A stretch of DNA of 10,747 nt from Propionibacteriaceae bacterium (GTDB lineage Bacteria > Actinomycetota > Actinomycetes > Propionibacteriales > Propionibacteriaceae), in assembly GCA_030544185.1 (NCBI GenBank), contig JAUNRO010000087.1, positions 1-10,747 on the forward strand. The letters are read 5' to 3'. A program made the position numbers and the translations under genes. Below, piece after piece: positions 1-7,031 of the stretch. Numbering within the stretch: the first letter of the stretch is position 1; every line of letters begins with the position of its first letter. A model generated the notes under the pieces. It was not told the origin of the DNA and did no database searches. It saw nothing but the letters and a program-made list of their open reading frames with translations.

Positions 1-545
1 TGCTGGGCGAAGATGTCGAGGATCAGCGCGGTCCGGTCGATGACCTTGACCTTGATCTCGTCCTCCAGGTTGCGCAGCTGCGCGGGGCTCAGCTCGCCGT
101 CACAGATGACGGTGTCCGCACCCGTCGCGATCACGACCTCACGGACCTCGGCGACCTTGCCCCGGCCGATATAGGTCGCCGGATCGGGCTTCGACCGCCG
201 CTGCACCAGGCCCTCCAGCACCTGGGAGCCGGCGGTCTCCGCGAGCTGCTTGAGCTCGGCCATGGCGTTGTCGGCGTCCTCTTGGGAGCCGGTCGTCCAC
301 ACCGACACCAGCACGACCCGTTCCAACAGCAGCTGGCGGTATTCGACCTCGGTGATGTCGTCCAGTTCGGTGGACATCCCGGCCACGCGGCGCAACGAGT
401 GCCGCGCGGCGAGATCGAGCTGATCGCCGTCGTAGCCGGCGTCATCGTCATCGACAGAGGCACCGTCGTCCGGCAGGCCTTCGTCCTCGATCACAAGATC
501 GAGGTCATCGTCGTCGGGAAAATCGTCGTTGCGGCGTACTGTCAT
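1..545 (-). CDS. hflX: GTPase HflX, N-terminal part (cut by window edge)
   Basis: HflX is a ribosome-associated GTPase that splits or rescues stalled 70S/50S particles. Only the first 181 codons are in the window, so the G domain itself is not visible. The ATG at 545 is preceded by a GGGGA-like ribosome site about 5 nt upstream. The first ~45 residues are an acidic, Asp-rich extension, common in actinobacterial HflX. They are followed by the HflX N-terminal domain, with recognisable stretches ERVVLVSVWT, AELKQLAETAGSQVLEGLVQ, ATYIGRGKVAEV, ICDGELSPAQLRNLE and VKVIDRTALILDIFAQ. The last of these is the start of the family-typical DRT-LIL-IFA segment. dapF lies upstream on the same strand with a 65-nt gap, and a plausible separate promoter sits in that gap. 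The identification rests on the whole N-terminal domain pattern and is firm. Confidence 0.95.
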   Translation of the reverse strand, partial: MTVRRNDDFPDDDDLDLVIEDEGLPDDGASVDDDDAGYDGDQLDLAARHSLRRVAGMSTELDDITEVEYRQLLLERVVLVSVWTTGSQEDADNAMAELKQLAETAGSQVLEGLVQRRSKPDPATYIGRGKVAEVREVVIATGADTVICDGELSPAQLRNLEDEIKVKVIDRTALILDIFAQ

Positions 546-587
546 CGTTTCCCCACCATGTCACGCCGCGCCCGCGGAAGGCGAGCG

Positions 588-617
588 ATTATCCCTGGCC
601 GACCGCGAAATCAATCC
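588..617 (-). promoter_or_regulatory. Possible promoter of hflX
   Basis: On the minus strand, the gap between the dapF stop and the hflX ATG holds GATAAT (593-588), a 5/6 match to the -10 consensus and unusual in such GC-rich DNA. A weak -35 candidate is GGATTG (617-612) with an 18-nt spacer; TTGATT (614-609) would give a short 15-nt spacer. Both overlap the end of dapF. A start near 581 would give a leader of about 36 nt to the hflX ATG. This is motif reading only; hflX could also be read through from dapF. Confidence 0.35.
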
Positions 618-1486
618 GGGCAGGGCAGCAGGATCTCACCGCGCACCTGGACGACGGCGGGTCCGGTGAGGTACGCGCGGGCGCTCGCCCCGGACTCCTC
701 GCCCCGCCCGCCGGTCCCAGCCCCGGCCCGGGCGTCCTCGGCCTCGGTGAGCTCGATGCGCAGGATCCCTCCCGGCACATCGACCCGCCACAGCTCACCC
801 CCGGCGAGCTGGCGCGCGGCCGCAGCGACGGCAACCGTTCCGGTGCCGCACGAGCGGGTCTCCCCCACGCCGCGCTCGAACACCCGCATCCGCACGTGCC
901 CGGCGCCGATGCTCTCCACGAACTCGACATTGACCCCCTCGGGGAACCGCTCGGGATCGAACTCCGGCGCGCGGTTCAGGTCCAGGGCGGCGACATCGGC
1001 GACGGCGACGACCGCATGGGGATTGCCGACGTCCGCGCCGATCGCGTCATAGGTGACCCCGTCGTGGGTGATCGGCGTCCGCACCGCATCGACGCGCACG
1101 CGCCCCATGTCGACCCGGAACTGCCCGTCGCGCTGCACGGTCACCGTGCGCAGTCCCGCGCGCGTCCCCACCGGGATCTCCGTGCCATGGGCGAGATCGG
1201 CATCCAGCAGATAGCGCGCGAACACGCGCACCCCGTTGCCGCACATCTCAGACACCGAGCCGTCGGCGTTGCGATAGTCCATGAACCAGATCTGCGGGTC
1301 GCCGTCCCACTCGGGGATCTGGCTGCCCTTCACGACCCGGAGCACCCCGTCCCCGCCGACGCCGGTGCGGCGGTTGCACAGCATCCGCACGTCTTCCGGA
1401 GTCGGGTTCATCATCCCGTGGCGGTCGAGGACGATGACGAAATCGTTCTCGGTCCCGTGGCCCTTGGCGATGGTCCAACTGCGCAT
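611..1486 (-). CDS. dapF: Diaminopimelate epimerase
   Basis: Converts LL-2,6-diaminopimelate to the meso form in the cytosol, the last step before lysine and the source of the cross-linking residue of peptidoglycan. The protein has 291 residues, typical or slightly long for DapF. The two catalytic cysteines are visible in their motifs: Cys82 in EMCGNGVR and Cys213 in ETRSCGTGT. Other family landmarks are KGHGTENDFV near residues 8-17, RRTGVGGDGVL at 39-49, DYRNADGS at 70-77 and VGNPHAV at 153-159. Between the penultimate strand (about residue 250) and the final TGPAVVQVRGEI segment there is an Ala/Gly/Glu-rich insert (about 251-270) that looks like a surface loop expansion. The start ATG at 1486 lacks a strong ribosome site but begins directly at the conserved N-terminus. 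miaA ends 12 nt upstream, so co-transcription and coupling with miaA are likely. Confidence 0.97.
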   Translation of the reverse strand: MRSWTIAKGHGTENDFVIVLDRHGMMNPTPEDVRMLCNRRTGVGGDGVLRVVKGSQIPEWDGDPQIWFMDYRNADGSVSEMCGNGVRVFARYLLDADLAHGTEIPVGTRAGLRTVTVQRDGQFRVDMGRVRVDAVRTPITHDGVTYDAIGADVGNPHAVVAVADVAALDLNRAPEFDPERFPEGVNVEFVESIGAGHVRMRVFERGVGETRSCGTGTVAVAAAARQLAGGELWRVDVPGGILRIELTEAEDARAGAGTGGRGEESGASARAYLTGPAVVQVRGEILLPCPD

Positions 1487-1498
1487 TTCGGAAGGTTG

Positions 1499-2431
1499 TC
1501 ACCCCTCGCCCGGCCTGTCCAACCCGCTCATCTGTCGATCCACCCGCGCCACCAGATCGTCGGCGCCGGCGGGCAGCCAGTGGATGCGGTGGTCGCGGCG
1601 ATACCAGCCGAGCTGCTTGCGGGCGAACCGCCGGGTGCCGCTGATCGTGGCCTGTCGGGCCTCCTCCTCGGTGATCGCACCGTCGAGGAACTGCAGCACC
1701 TGTCGATAGCCGAGCGCCCGCGAGGCGGTGCGTCCCTCGCGCAGCCCGAGGCCGACCAGCCGGCGTACCTCCGCGACCAACCCGTCCGCCCACATCCGCT
1801 CCACGCGCAGCGCGATCCGGCGATCGAGCTCCTCGCGCTCGAGCTCGAGACCGATCTGCACCACGCCCGGCAGGGCGTACTCCCATTCCGGAAGCTGCGG
1901 TGCGAAACCGCCGGTCAGCTCGATCACCTCCAGTGCCCGCACGATGCGCCGGCCGTTGCCGGGCAGGATGCCGGCGGCGGTCTCGGGGGCGCGTTCGGTG
2001 AGTATGCGATGGAGAGCCTCCGGGCCGATCCGCGCCAGCTCGGCCTCCCAGCGCGAGCGGACGTCCGGGTCAGTGCCGGGGAACTCGAACTCGTCAACGA
2101 TCGCGCGCGTATAGAGCGCCGAGCCGCCCACCACGATCGGCAGTACGCCGCGGGCGTGGCAGTCGGCGATCGCCGCCCGGGCGAGCCGCTGGAACTCGGC
2201 GACCGACGCGGTCTCGGTGATATCGGCGATGTCGATCAGGTGGTGCGGGACCCCGGCGCGCTCGGCCGGCGAGGGCTTGGCCGTGCCGATGTCCATTCCC
2301 CGATAGACCGACATGGAGTCGGCGTTGATCACTTCGGCGCCTTGGCCGCGGCCGGCGCGAAATTGCGCGTACGCCACCGCGAGCGAGGACTTGCCGCTCG
2401 CGGTCGGCCCGATCAGGACGAGGGTCTGCAC
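1499..2431 (-). CDS. miaA: tRNA dimethylallyltransferase MiaA
   Basis: Transfers a dimethylallyl group from DMAPP to N6 of A37 in tRNAs reading UNN codons, making i6A, the substrate of MiaB. With the GTG at 2431 the product is 310 residues, the normal family size, and begins at the conserved VQTLVLIGPTASGKSS segment. The P-loop is at residues 8-16. The DMAPP/tRNA-binding stretch DSMSVYRGMDIGTAKP is at about 38-53, followed by VPHHLIDI and VVGGSALYTRAI (about 101-111). The C-terminal part has GYRQVLQFLDG and RRFARKQLGWYRRD, both usual in MiaA. An in-frame ATG at 2491 would add 20 residues (MANACSART...) with no family counterpart, so I prefer the GTG. The frame stays open much further upstream, but that extension lies antisense to the small gene at 2576-2854 and is not plausible. 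dapF follows after 12 nt. Confidence 0.96.
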   Translation of the reverse strand: MQTLVLIGPTASGKSSLAVAYAQFRAGRGQGAEVINADSMSVYRGMDIGTAKPSPAERAGVPHHLIDIADITETASVAEFQRLARAAIADCHARGVLPIVVGGSALYTRAIVDEFEFPGTDPDVRSRWEAELARIGPEALHRILTERAPETAAGILPGNGRRIVRALEVIELTGGFAPQLPEWEYALPGVVQIGLELEREELDRRIALRVERMWADGLVAEVRRLVGLGLREGRTASRALGYRQVLQFLDGAITEEEARQATISGTRRFARKQLGWYRRDHRIHWLPAGADDLVARVDRQMSGLDRPGEG

Positions 2432-2500
2432 CGGGCCAGTGTGCCCGACCCGCAGCGGGGGTGCTGTCCGGGCGGAACAGGCATTCGCCATACTGGGCAC

Positions 2501-2522
2501 CGGGTCACCGATCGGTGGCCTG
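2501..2522. promoter_or_regulatory. Operator-like palindrome between divergent genes
   Basis: Positions 2506-2517 (CACCGATCGGTG) are a perfect 12-nt palindrome. With wobble pairs the dyad extends outward through GG/CC (2503-2504, 2519-2520) to 2501-2522. The same octamer, GGCACCGG, flanks it as a direct repeat at 2496-2503 and 2524-2531. It lies between miaA (minus) and the antitoxin-like gene (plus), just downstream of a weak -10-like CATACT (2489-2494, plus strand). This fits a dimeric regulator site or an RNA hairpin in the 5' leader. No regulator family is recognised. Confidence 0.3.
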
Positions 2523-2575
2523 TGGCACCGGCCGAGTGGCCGGGCGTCGCGAACCCAGACCAAGGAGGAAGACGC

Positions 2576-2854
2576 ATGGGCATCTTCGACAAGGCCAAGG
2601 ATTTCGCCTCGAAAAACCCGGACAAGGCTGATGGAATCGTCGACAAGGCCGGCGATATGGTCGACGAGCGCACGGGCGGCCAGCACGCCGCGCACGTCGA
2701 CAAGGGCCAGGATTTCGTCAAGGGACAGTACGGCGGCGGTCAGCCCGTCGACGCTCCCCCGGCGAACGCCGAGGCGCCCGAGGGCAATCTGCCCCCGGAC
2801 AATCAGCCGGTGCCCGAGCCGGGCGCCCCGGGCGAGCAGCCGCCGCCCGCCTGA
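2576..2854 (+). CDS. Small MT0933-like antitoxin-family protein
   Basis: A 92-residue protein with a textbook ribosome site (AAGGAGGA at 2562-2569, 6 nt before the ATG). Residues 1-52 have the pattern of the actinobacterial family named after M. tuberculosis MT0933/Rv0909: MGIFDKAKDFASKNPDKADG, then a VDKAGDMVDERTGG segment, then HVDKGQDFVKGQ. These are two or three short amphipathic Lys/Asp-rich helices around repeated K-x-x-D/VDK units. The remaining ~40 residues are Pro/Gly/Glu-rich and low complexity, likely disordered and acidic. There is no signal peptide or membrane segment. The family name comes from one antitoxin paired with an SRPBCC-type toxin. No such toxin is adjacent here: the neighbours are miaA (divergent) and miaB (convergent). 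An antitoxin role is therefore not supported locally, and many members of this family are solitary proteins of unknown function. The gene itself is confident; its function is not known. Confidence 0.85.
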   Translation: MGIFDKAKDFASKNPDKADGIVDKAGDMVDERTGGQHAAHVDKGQDFVKGQYGGGQPVDAPPANAEAPEGNLPPDNQPVPEPGAPGEQPPPA

Positions 2855-2871
2855 TCGCACGAAATTTCGCT

Positions 2872-2904
2872 CAGGGCCACTCACCGGTGCGGTGGGTGGC
2901 CCTG
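2872..2904. terminator. Bidirectional hairpin between antitoxin-like gene and miaB
   Basis: CAGGGCCACTCACCG (2872-2886) pairs with CGGTGGGTGGCCCTG (2890-2904), a 15-bp stem with one G-T wobble and a 3-nt loop. It sits 17 nt after the stop of the plus-strand small gene and 20 nt beyond the stop of the minus-strand miaB, exactly where a shared terminator is expected. There is no T-tract on either side, as is common for actinobacterial terminators. A short 10-nt palindrome, CGAAATTTCG (2860-2869), lies next to it on the small-gene side. Confidence 0.75.
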
Positions 2905-2924
2905 GCGGTTGTCGGGTCGGCTGC

Positions 2925-4412
2925 TCAGGCGCCGCGGCGGCCGATGCTCGGCAGGCCGAGGCTGACCGCGGTCGAGGCGGGGGTCGGTGCCGGTGCCGCG
3001 CGGCGAGCCTCCCACGCATCTCCCCCGCGCGTACGCCGCAGGTTGGCGATCCCGCCGTCGGCGTTGAGGTGATGGGGGGCGGCATAGTCGACCACGGCCT
3101 CGGCGATGTCGCCCGGCCGCGGGCGCAGCGCGGAGTCGTCGGGGACGGCCACGTGCACGAGCCGGTTGTCGCGCGCCCGGCCGGACATCCGCGCGGTGGC
3201 GGCGTCCTTGCGGCCCTCGTTGTCGGCGAACATCACCTCGACACGCTCACCGACGAACGTCTTGTTCTCGGTCCAGGCGATCCCGTCCACGAGCTCGACC
3301 AGCCGCCGATAGCGCTCGGTGACGACCTCCTTGGGGACTTGATCGTCCATGGTGGCCGCAGGCGTGCCGGGGCGGATCGAGTACTGGAACGTGAACGCCG
3401 CCGAGAACCGCGCCTGCTCGACCACGGCCAGCGTCTCGGCGAAGTCGGCCTCGGTCTCCCCGGGGAACCCGACGATGATGTCGGTGGTGATCGCGGCGCG
3501 CGGCATCGCGGCGCGGACCCGGTCGAGGATGCCGAGGAAGCGCTCGCTGCGATAGGAGCGGCGCATCGCCCTGAGGATCCGGTCGGAACCGGACTGCAGG
3601 GGCATGTGCAGCTGCGGCATCACGTTGTGGGTCTCCGCCATCGCGTCGATGACGTCGTCGGTGAACGCGGCCGGGTGCGGCGAGGTGAACCGGACCCGCT
3701 CCAGCCCGGCAATGTCGCCGCAGGCGCGCAGGAGCTTGGAAAAGGCGAGCTTGTCACCGAACTCCACCCCATAGGTATTGACGTTCTGGCCCAGCAGCGT
3801 GACCTCCTGCACACCCTCGGCGACCAGGGCCTCGATCTCGGCGAGGATGTCGCCGGGGCGGCGGTCGGTCTCCTTCCCGCGCAGGGAGGGCACGATGCAG
3901 AAGGTGCAGGTGTTGTTGCAGCCGACGGAGATCGCGACCCAGGCGGCGTACGCCGAGTCGCGGCGCGTGGGCAGGTTCGAGGGGAAGGTCTCGAGTGCCT
4001 CGACGATCTCGACCTGGGCCTGCTCGGCGATCCGGGCACGCTCCAGCAGGGCCGGCAGGGAGCCGACGTTGTGGGTGCCGAACACCACGTCCACCCAGGG
4101 CGCCCGCTTGACCACGGTGTCGCGGTCCTTCTGGGCCATGCAGCCGCCGACCGCGATCTGCATCCCGGGCGTCTTGCGTTTGGTGTCGGCGAGGTGGCCG
4201 AGGTTGCCATAGAGGCGATTGTCGGCGTTCTCGCGGACCGCGCAGGTGTTGAGCACGATCACATCCGCGGGCATACCCGCGGTGGCCGGGAGGTAGCCGG
4301 CGTCGTCCAGCAGGCCTTGGATGCGCTCGGAATCGTGCACGTTCATCTGGCAGCCATAGGTCCGCACCTCATAGGTGCGGGGCTGCTCGGGGGAGGTCTC
4401 GGTCGTTGTCAT
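2925..4412 (-). CDS. miaB: tRNA-2-methylthio-N6-dimethylallyladenosine synthase MiaB
   Basis: A radical-SAM methylthiotransferase that turns i6A37 into ms2i6A37 on tRNAs reading UNN codons, acting after MiaA. The product is 495 residues. The N-terminal UPF0004 domain holds the three cysteines of the auxiliary 4Fe-4S cluster: Cys21 (TYGCQMN), Cys57 ([10 protein letters not shown]) and Cys91 (GGCMAQ). The radical-SAM cluster motif CNNTCTFC has Cys165, Cys169 and Cys172, followed by [19 protein letters not shown] (207-216) and [13 protein letters not shown] (312-324) are further family marks. A C-terminal TRAM domain (about 383-450) is followed by an Ala/Pro-rich tail of ~40 residues. The ATG at 4412 has no clear ribosome site. 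A TAGCCT element ends 9 nt upstream on the minus strand, so a leaderless or very short-leader transcript is possible. It converges on the small gene at 2576-2854 and diverges from gluA. Confidence 0.97.
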   Translation of the reverse strand: MTTTETSPEQPRTYEVRTYGCQMNVHDSERIQGLLDDAGYLPATAGMPADVIVLNTCAVRENADNRLYGNLGHLADTKRKTPGMQIAVGGCMAQKDRDTVVKRAPWVDVVFGTHNVGSLPALLERARIAEQAQVEIVEALETFPSNLPTRRDSAYAAWVAISVGCNNTCTFCIVPSLRGKETDRRPGDILAEIEALVAEGVQEVTLLGQNVNTYGVEFGDKLAFSKLLRACGDIAGLERVRFTSPHPAAFTDDVIDAMAETHNVMPQLHMPLQSGSDRILRAMRRSYRSERFLGILDRVRAAMPRAAITTDIIVGFPGETEADFAETLAVVEQARFSAAFTFQYSIRPGTPAATMDDQVPKEVVTERYRRLVELVDGIAWTENKTFVGERVEVMFADNEGRKDAATARMSGRARDNRLVHVAVPDDSALRPRPGDIAEAVVDYAAPHHLNADGGIANLRRTRGGDAWEARRAAPAPTPASTAVSLGLPSIGRRGA

Positions 4413-4543
4413 GGCGCGTCAAGGCTAGCCGGAATCGAAACGGTGCCGTAATCACGAACTACTACCGGGGAGTACTCAGGGGGTTTATGGTCCTTTTATG
4501 ACGGAGGACCCTGTGCGGGGAAATGACGATTGGTCAATATATT
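4413..4543 (+). promoter_or_regulatory. Putative gluABCD promoter region (divergent with miaB)
   Basis: The miaB-gluA gap plus the first codons of the open gluA frame. It holds two -10-like elements on the plus strand: TATGGT (4486-4491), upstream of all candidate starts, and TATATT (4538-4543), a 5/6 consensus match that lies inside the N-terminal extension of the reading frame. Neither has a convincing -35 box. If TATATT is used, transcription would begin near 4550 and only the GTG at 4567 could start GluA. Which element works cannot be decided from sequence alone. Confidence 0.35.
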
Positions 4544-5358
4544 CGGACTCGTCGGAAGCAGCGTCCGTGAATGACCACGACGACCTCGCGGCGAGCCAGC
4601 CGCCACCGGCAGCGAGCACATTCGAGCCGCTGGTGGTGATGGACAACGTCAACAAGCACTTCGGTCCGCTGCATGTGCTGAAGGACATCGACCTCACCAT
4701 CGGCAAGGGTGAGGTTGTTGTCGTGATCGGTCCGTCCGGCTCCGGGAAGTCGACGCTGTGCCGCACGATCAACCGGCTGGAAACCATCGATTCCGGCACG
4801 ATCTCCATCGATGGCAAGACCCTGCCCGAGGAGGGCAAGGCGCTGGCGAAGCTTCGTGCGGACGTCGGCATGGTGTTTCAGTCGTTCAACCTGTTCGCCC
4901 ACAAGACGATCCTGGAAAACGTGACGCTGGGGCCGATCAAGGTCCGCAAGCTCTCCTCGGCGAAGGCGAAGGAGGAGGGCATGCAGATCCTCACCCGGGT
5001 CGGCGTCGACAACCAGGCCAGCAAATATCCGGCTCAGCTCTCCGGGGGGCAGCAGCAGCGCGTGGCGATTGCGCGAGCGCTCGCGATGAACCCCAAGATC
5101 CTGCTGTTCGACGAGCCGACCTCGGCCCTCGACCCGGAAATGGTCAACGAGGTCCTCGATGTCATGGTCGATCTGGCGAAGCAGGGCATGACGATGGTGG
5201 TCATCACCCACGAGATGGGCTTCGCCCGCAAGGCCGGCAACCGGGTGGTGTTCATGTCCGACGGGCAGATCGTCGAACAGGCCGACCCGGAGAACTTCTT
5301 CACCAACCCGCAGAGCAGCCGAGCGAAGGACTTCCTCGGCAAGATCCTGCACCACTGA
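4513..5358 (+). CDS. gluA: Glutamate ABC transporter, ATP-binding subunit
   Basis: The cytoplasmic ATPase that powers the importer encoded by this operon. It belongs to the polar amino acid class (HisP/GlnQ/GluA). From the GTG at 4513 it has 281 residues. Walker [10 protein letters not shown] is at about 73-81, the Q-loop Gln at 123, signature LSGGQQQR at 176-183, Walker B ILLFDEP at 196-202 with catalytic Glu201, and the switch His at 233 (VITHEMGFA). The start is uncertain. ATG 4498 has no ribosome site. GTG 4513 has GGAGG (4503-4507) 5 nt away. GTG 4567 has GGAAG (4554-4558) 8 nt away and would yield 263 residues. The ~40 residues before [17 protein letters not shown] are absent from typical GluA/GlnQ proteins, are acidic and Ser/Pro-rich, and use codons rare here (TCA ATA TAT), which favours a downstream start. 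gluB follows after 32 nt. Subunit identity is firm; glutamate specificity comes from gene order and operon layout. Confidence 0.95.
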   Translation: MRGNDDWSIYSDSSEAASVNDHDDLAASQPPPAASTFEPLVVMDNVNKHFGPLHVLKDIDLTIGKGEVVVVIGPSGSGKSTLCRTINRLETIDSGTISIDGKTLPEEGKALAKLRADVGMVFQSFNLFAHKTILENVTLGPIKVRKLSSAKAKEEGMQILTRVGVDNQASKYPAQLSGGQQQRVAIARALAMNPKILLFDEPTSALDPEMVNEVLDVMVDLAKQGMTMVVITHEMGFARKAGNRVVFMSDGQIVEQADPENFFTNPQSSRAKDFLGKILHH

Positions 5359-5390
5359 CCACAAGCCGACGACACCAACGGAGGAATGCA

Positions 5391-6254
5391 ATGAAGCACC
5401 AGAAGAAAATGTTCGCCAGCTTGGCGGCGCTCGGCCTGACGGTCGCGCTGTCCGCGTGCAACACCACCCCGGGCGCGACCCCTGCCGGACCCGGCGGCGA
5501 CGGCGGCGACGGCGAGGGCGGCGGCGGTGGCACCGTCAACATCGGCATCAAATACGACCAGCCGGGCCTGGGTCTGAAGGAAGGCGAGAACTACACGGGG
5601 TTCGACGTCGAGGTGGCCAACTATGTGGCCAACGAACTCGGTTATGACAACGTGAACTTCATCGAGACCCCCTCGCCCCAGCGCGAGGCGATGCTGCAGG
5701 GCGGACAGGTCGAGATGATCTTCGCCACCTATTCCATCACCGACTCCCGCAAGGAACGGGTCTCGTTCGCCGGGCCCTATTTCATTGCTGGGCAGGATCT
5801 GCTCGTGCAGGAGGGCTCCGACATCACCGGTCCCGACGCGATGGACGGCAAGCGGCTCTGCTCGGTCACCGGTTCGACCCCCGCGCAGCGGATCAAAGAC
5901 GAGTATTCCCAGGGTGTGCAGCTCCAGGAGTTCGACACCTATACCAAGTGTGTGGACGCCCTGAACTCCGGCACCGTTGATGCGGTCACGACCGACAACG
6001 TGATCCTGGCGGGCTATGCGGCCCAGGATCAATACGCGGGCAGCCTGAAGCTCGTCGGCCAGCCGTTCTCCGAGGAGAAATACGGTGTCGGCATCGCCAA
6101 GGGTGACGTCGAGCTTTGCGAGAGGATCAACGCAGCCCTGACCAAGATGGTCGATTCGGGTGAGTGGGAGAACGCCCTCGAAAAGACCGTGGGCCCGTCG
6201 GGATTCCAGTTCGATACCGCCACCAACCCACCGCAGCACGATGCCTGCAGCTGA
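5391..6254 (+). CDS. gluB: Glutamate ABC transporter, substrate-binding lipoprotein
   Basis: The extracellular solute receptor of the importer, 287 residues. The N-terminus is a lipoprotein signal peptide: KHQKK, a hydrophobic stretch to about residue 20, then the lipobox LSAC with the lipidated Cys at 23. A flexible Thr/Pro/Gly/Asp-rich linker with a run of glycines spans about 24-48. The mature domain is family 3 solute-binding (polar amino acid type): VNIGIKYDQPGLG (49-61), FDVEVANYVANELG (71-84), IFATYSITDSRKERVSFAGPY (110-130), LCSVTGSTPAQRIK (156-169) and YGVGIAKGD (231-239). The Arg in TDSRKERVSF (about residues 117-126) is at the site that usually contacts the substrate carboxylate. 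Three further cysteines (157, 187, 243) and one near the end (286) could form disulfides. The ribosome site CGGAGGAA precedes the ATG at 5391. A strong hairpin follows the gene, probably raising gluB mRNA over the permease genes. Confidence 0.96.
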   Translation: MKHQKKMFASLAALGLTVALSACNTTPGATPAGPGGDGGDGEGGGGGTVNIGIKYDQPGLGLKEGENYTGFDVEVANYVANELGYDNVNFIETPSPQREAMLQGGQVEMIFATYSITDSRKERVSFAGPYFIAGQDLLVQEGSDITGPDAMDGKRLCSVTGSTPAQRIKDEYSQGVQLQEFDTYTKCVDALNSGTVDAVTTDNVILAGYAAQDQYAGSLKLVGQPFSEEKYGVGIAKGDVELCERINAALTKMVDSGEWENALEKTVGPSGFQFDTATNPPQHDACS

Positions 6255-6274
6255 TCCCATCCTGAACTGATTCG

Positions 6275-6313
6275 GGTGAGCCGGTTCGGCGAATGATGCC
6301 GGGCCGGCTCACC
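6275..6313 (+). terminator. 16-bp hairpin between gluB and gluC (attenuator or mRNA stabiliser)
   Basis: GGTGAGCCGGTTCGGC (6275-6290) pairs with GCCGGGCCGGCTCACC (6298-6313), with two central T-G wobbles and a 7-nt loop (GAATGAT). It begins 20 nt after the gluB stop and ends 34 nt before the gluC start. There is no T-tract. In binding-protein importers such an intercistronic hairpin commonly stops part of transcription or blocks 3' exonucleases, so that the binding protein is made in excess over the permeases. Confidence 0.7.
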
Positions 6314-6347
6314 GGGTCAGTCCGCCGAACTTCGATCGAGGGGACCC

Positions 6348-7031
6348 GTGGACGGATTCGTTGAGCTCTTCACCCGCTACAACCTGTTGGCCGCGTTCGG
6401 CATGACCTTGGTGCTCACCATCGGCTCTGCCATCGGTTCGCTGATCATCGGAACCATCGTCGCGATCATGCGGGTCAGCCCCGTTCCGTTCATGCAGCGG
6501 CTGGGCGCCTTCTATGTGAACGTCGTGCGGAACACCCCGCTCACTCTCATCGTGGCCTTCTGCGCGCTGGGGTTCTATTTCGGCATGAACGTCTCACCGC
6601 TCCCGCCGGGCCTGCCGATGGCGTGGCACATGGCCACGTGGGGCATCATCGCCCTCTCTGTCTATCACGCCGCCTTCGTGACCGAAGCGCTGCGCTCCGG
6701 CGTCAACACGGTCCCCCAAGGCCAGGCCGAGGCGGCTCGCGCGATCGGACTGGACTTCGGTCAGAGCCTGAGGGAGGTCGTCCTGCCACAGGCCTTCCGC
6801 GGCGCGATCGCTCCCCTGGGCAACACCCTCATCGCCCTCACCAAGAACACCACGGTGGTGGCCACCATCGGTGTGGCGGAAGCCTCCTTGCGGATGCGCG
6901 AGATGATCGAGAACAGGGCTGACCTGATCTTCCTGATCTTCGGCATCATCGCGTTCGGCTTCGTGCTCCTGACGCTGCCGACGGGCATCTTCTTCACGCA
7001 CCTCTCGCGAAAGCTGGCGGTGCAGCGATGA
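6348..7031 (+). CDS. gluC: Glutamate ABC transporter, permease subunit GluC
   Basis: One of the two membrane subunits of the importer, 227 residues, of the HisM/GlnP family. Hydrophobic segments lie at about 15-41, 60-80, 95-112, 157-178 and 192-215, matching the five-helix core of this class. The cytoplasmic EAA loop that docks on the ATPase is clear at about 113-158 (EALRSGVNTVPQGQAEAARA, then GLDFGQSLREVVLPQAFR). The RNTPLTL motif near residue 61 is also typical. The start is the GTG at 6348, with a GAGGGG-type ribosome site 5 nt upstream. The stop overlaps the gluD start (ATGA), so the two permeases are translationally coupled, as expected for partners made in equal amounts. Confidence 0.95.
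   Translation: MDGFVELFTRYNLLAAFGMTLVLTIGSAIGSLIIGTIVAIMRVSPVPFMQRLGAFYVNVVRNTPLTLIVAFCALGFYFGMNVSPLPPGLPMAWHMATWGIIALSVYHAAFVTEALRSGVNTVPQGQAEAARAIGLDFGQSLREVVLPQAFRGAIAPLGNTLIALTKNTTVVATIGVAEASLRMREMIENRADLIFLIFGIIAFGFVLLTLPTGIFFTHLSRKLAVQR

Noticed and set aside
896..2854. 652-codon plus-strand open frame running across dapF, miaA and the small gene
   Set aside because: It is antisense to two clear enzymes with intact motifs and only becomes a real protein in its last 92 codons (start ATG 2576 with its own ribosome site). Long antisense frames are expected in high-GC DNA.
2432..2924. A toxin-antitoxin pair around the MT0933-like gene
   Set aside because: No second small gene is present on either strand between miaA and miaB; only the antitoxin-family gene can be supported.
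2432..3085. Long N-terminal extension of miaA (open frame up to 3085)
   Set aside because: The extension overlaps the small plus-strand gene and its terminator, and MiaA proteins start at the P-loop segment; GTG 2431 gives the normal length.
2313..4451. 712-codon plus-strand frame opposite miaB
   Set aside because: Composition is His/Asp/Gly/Val-rich antisense shadow sequence with no domain, and miaB on the other strand is fully supported.
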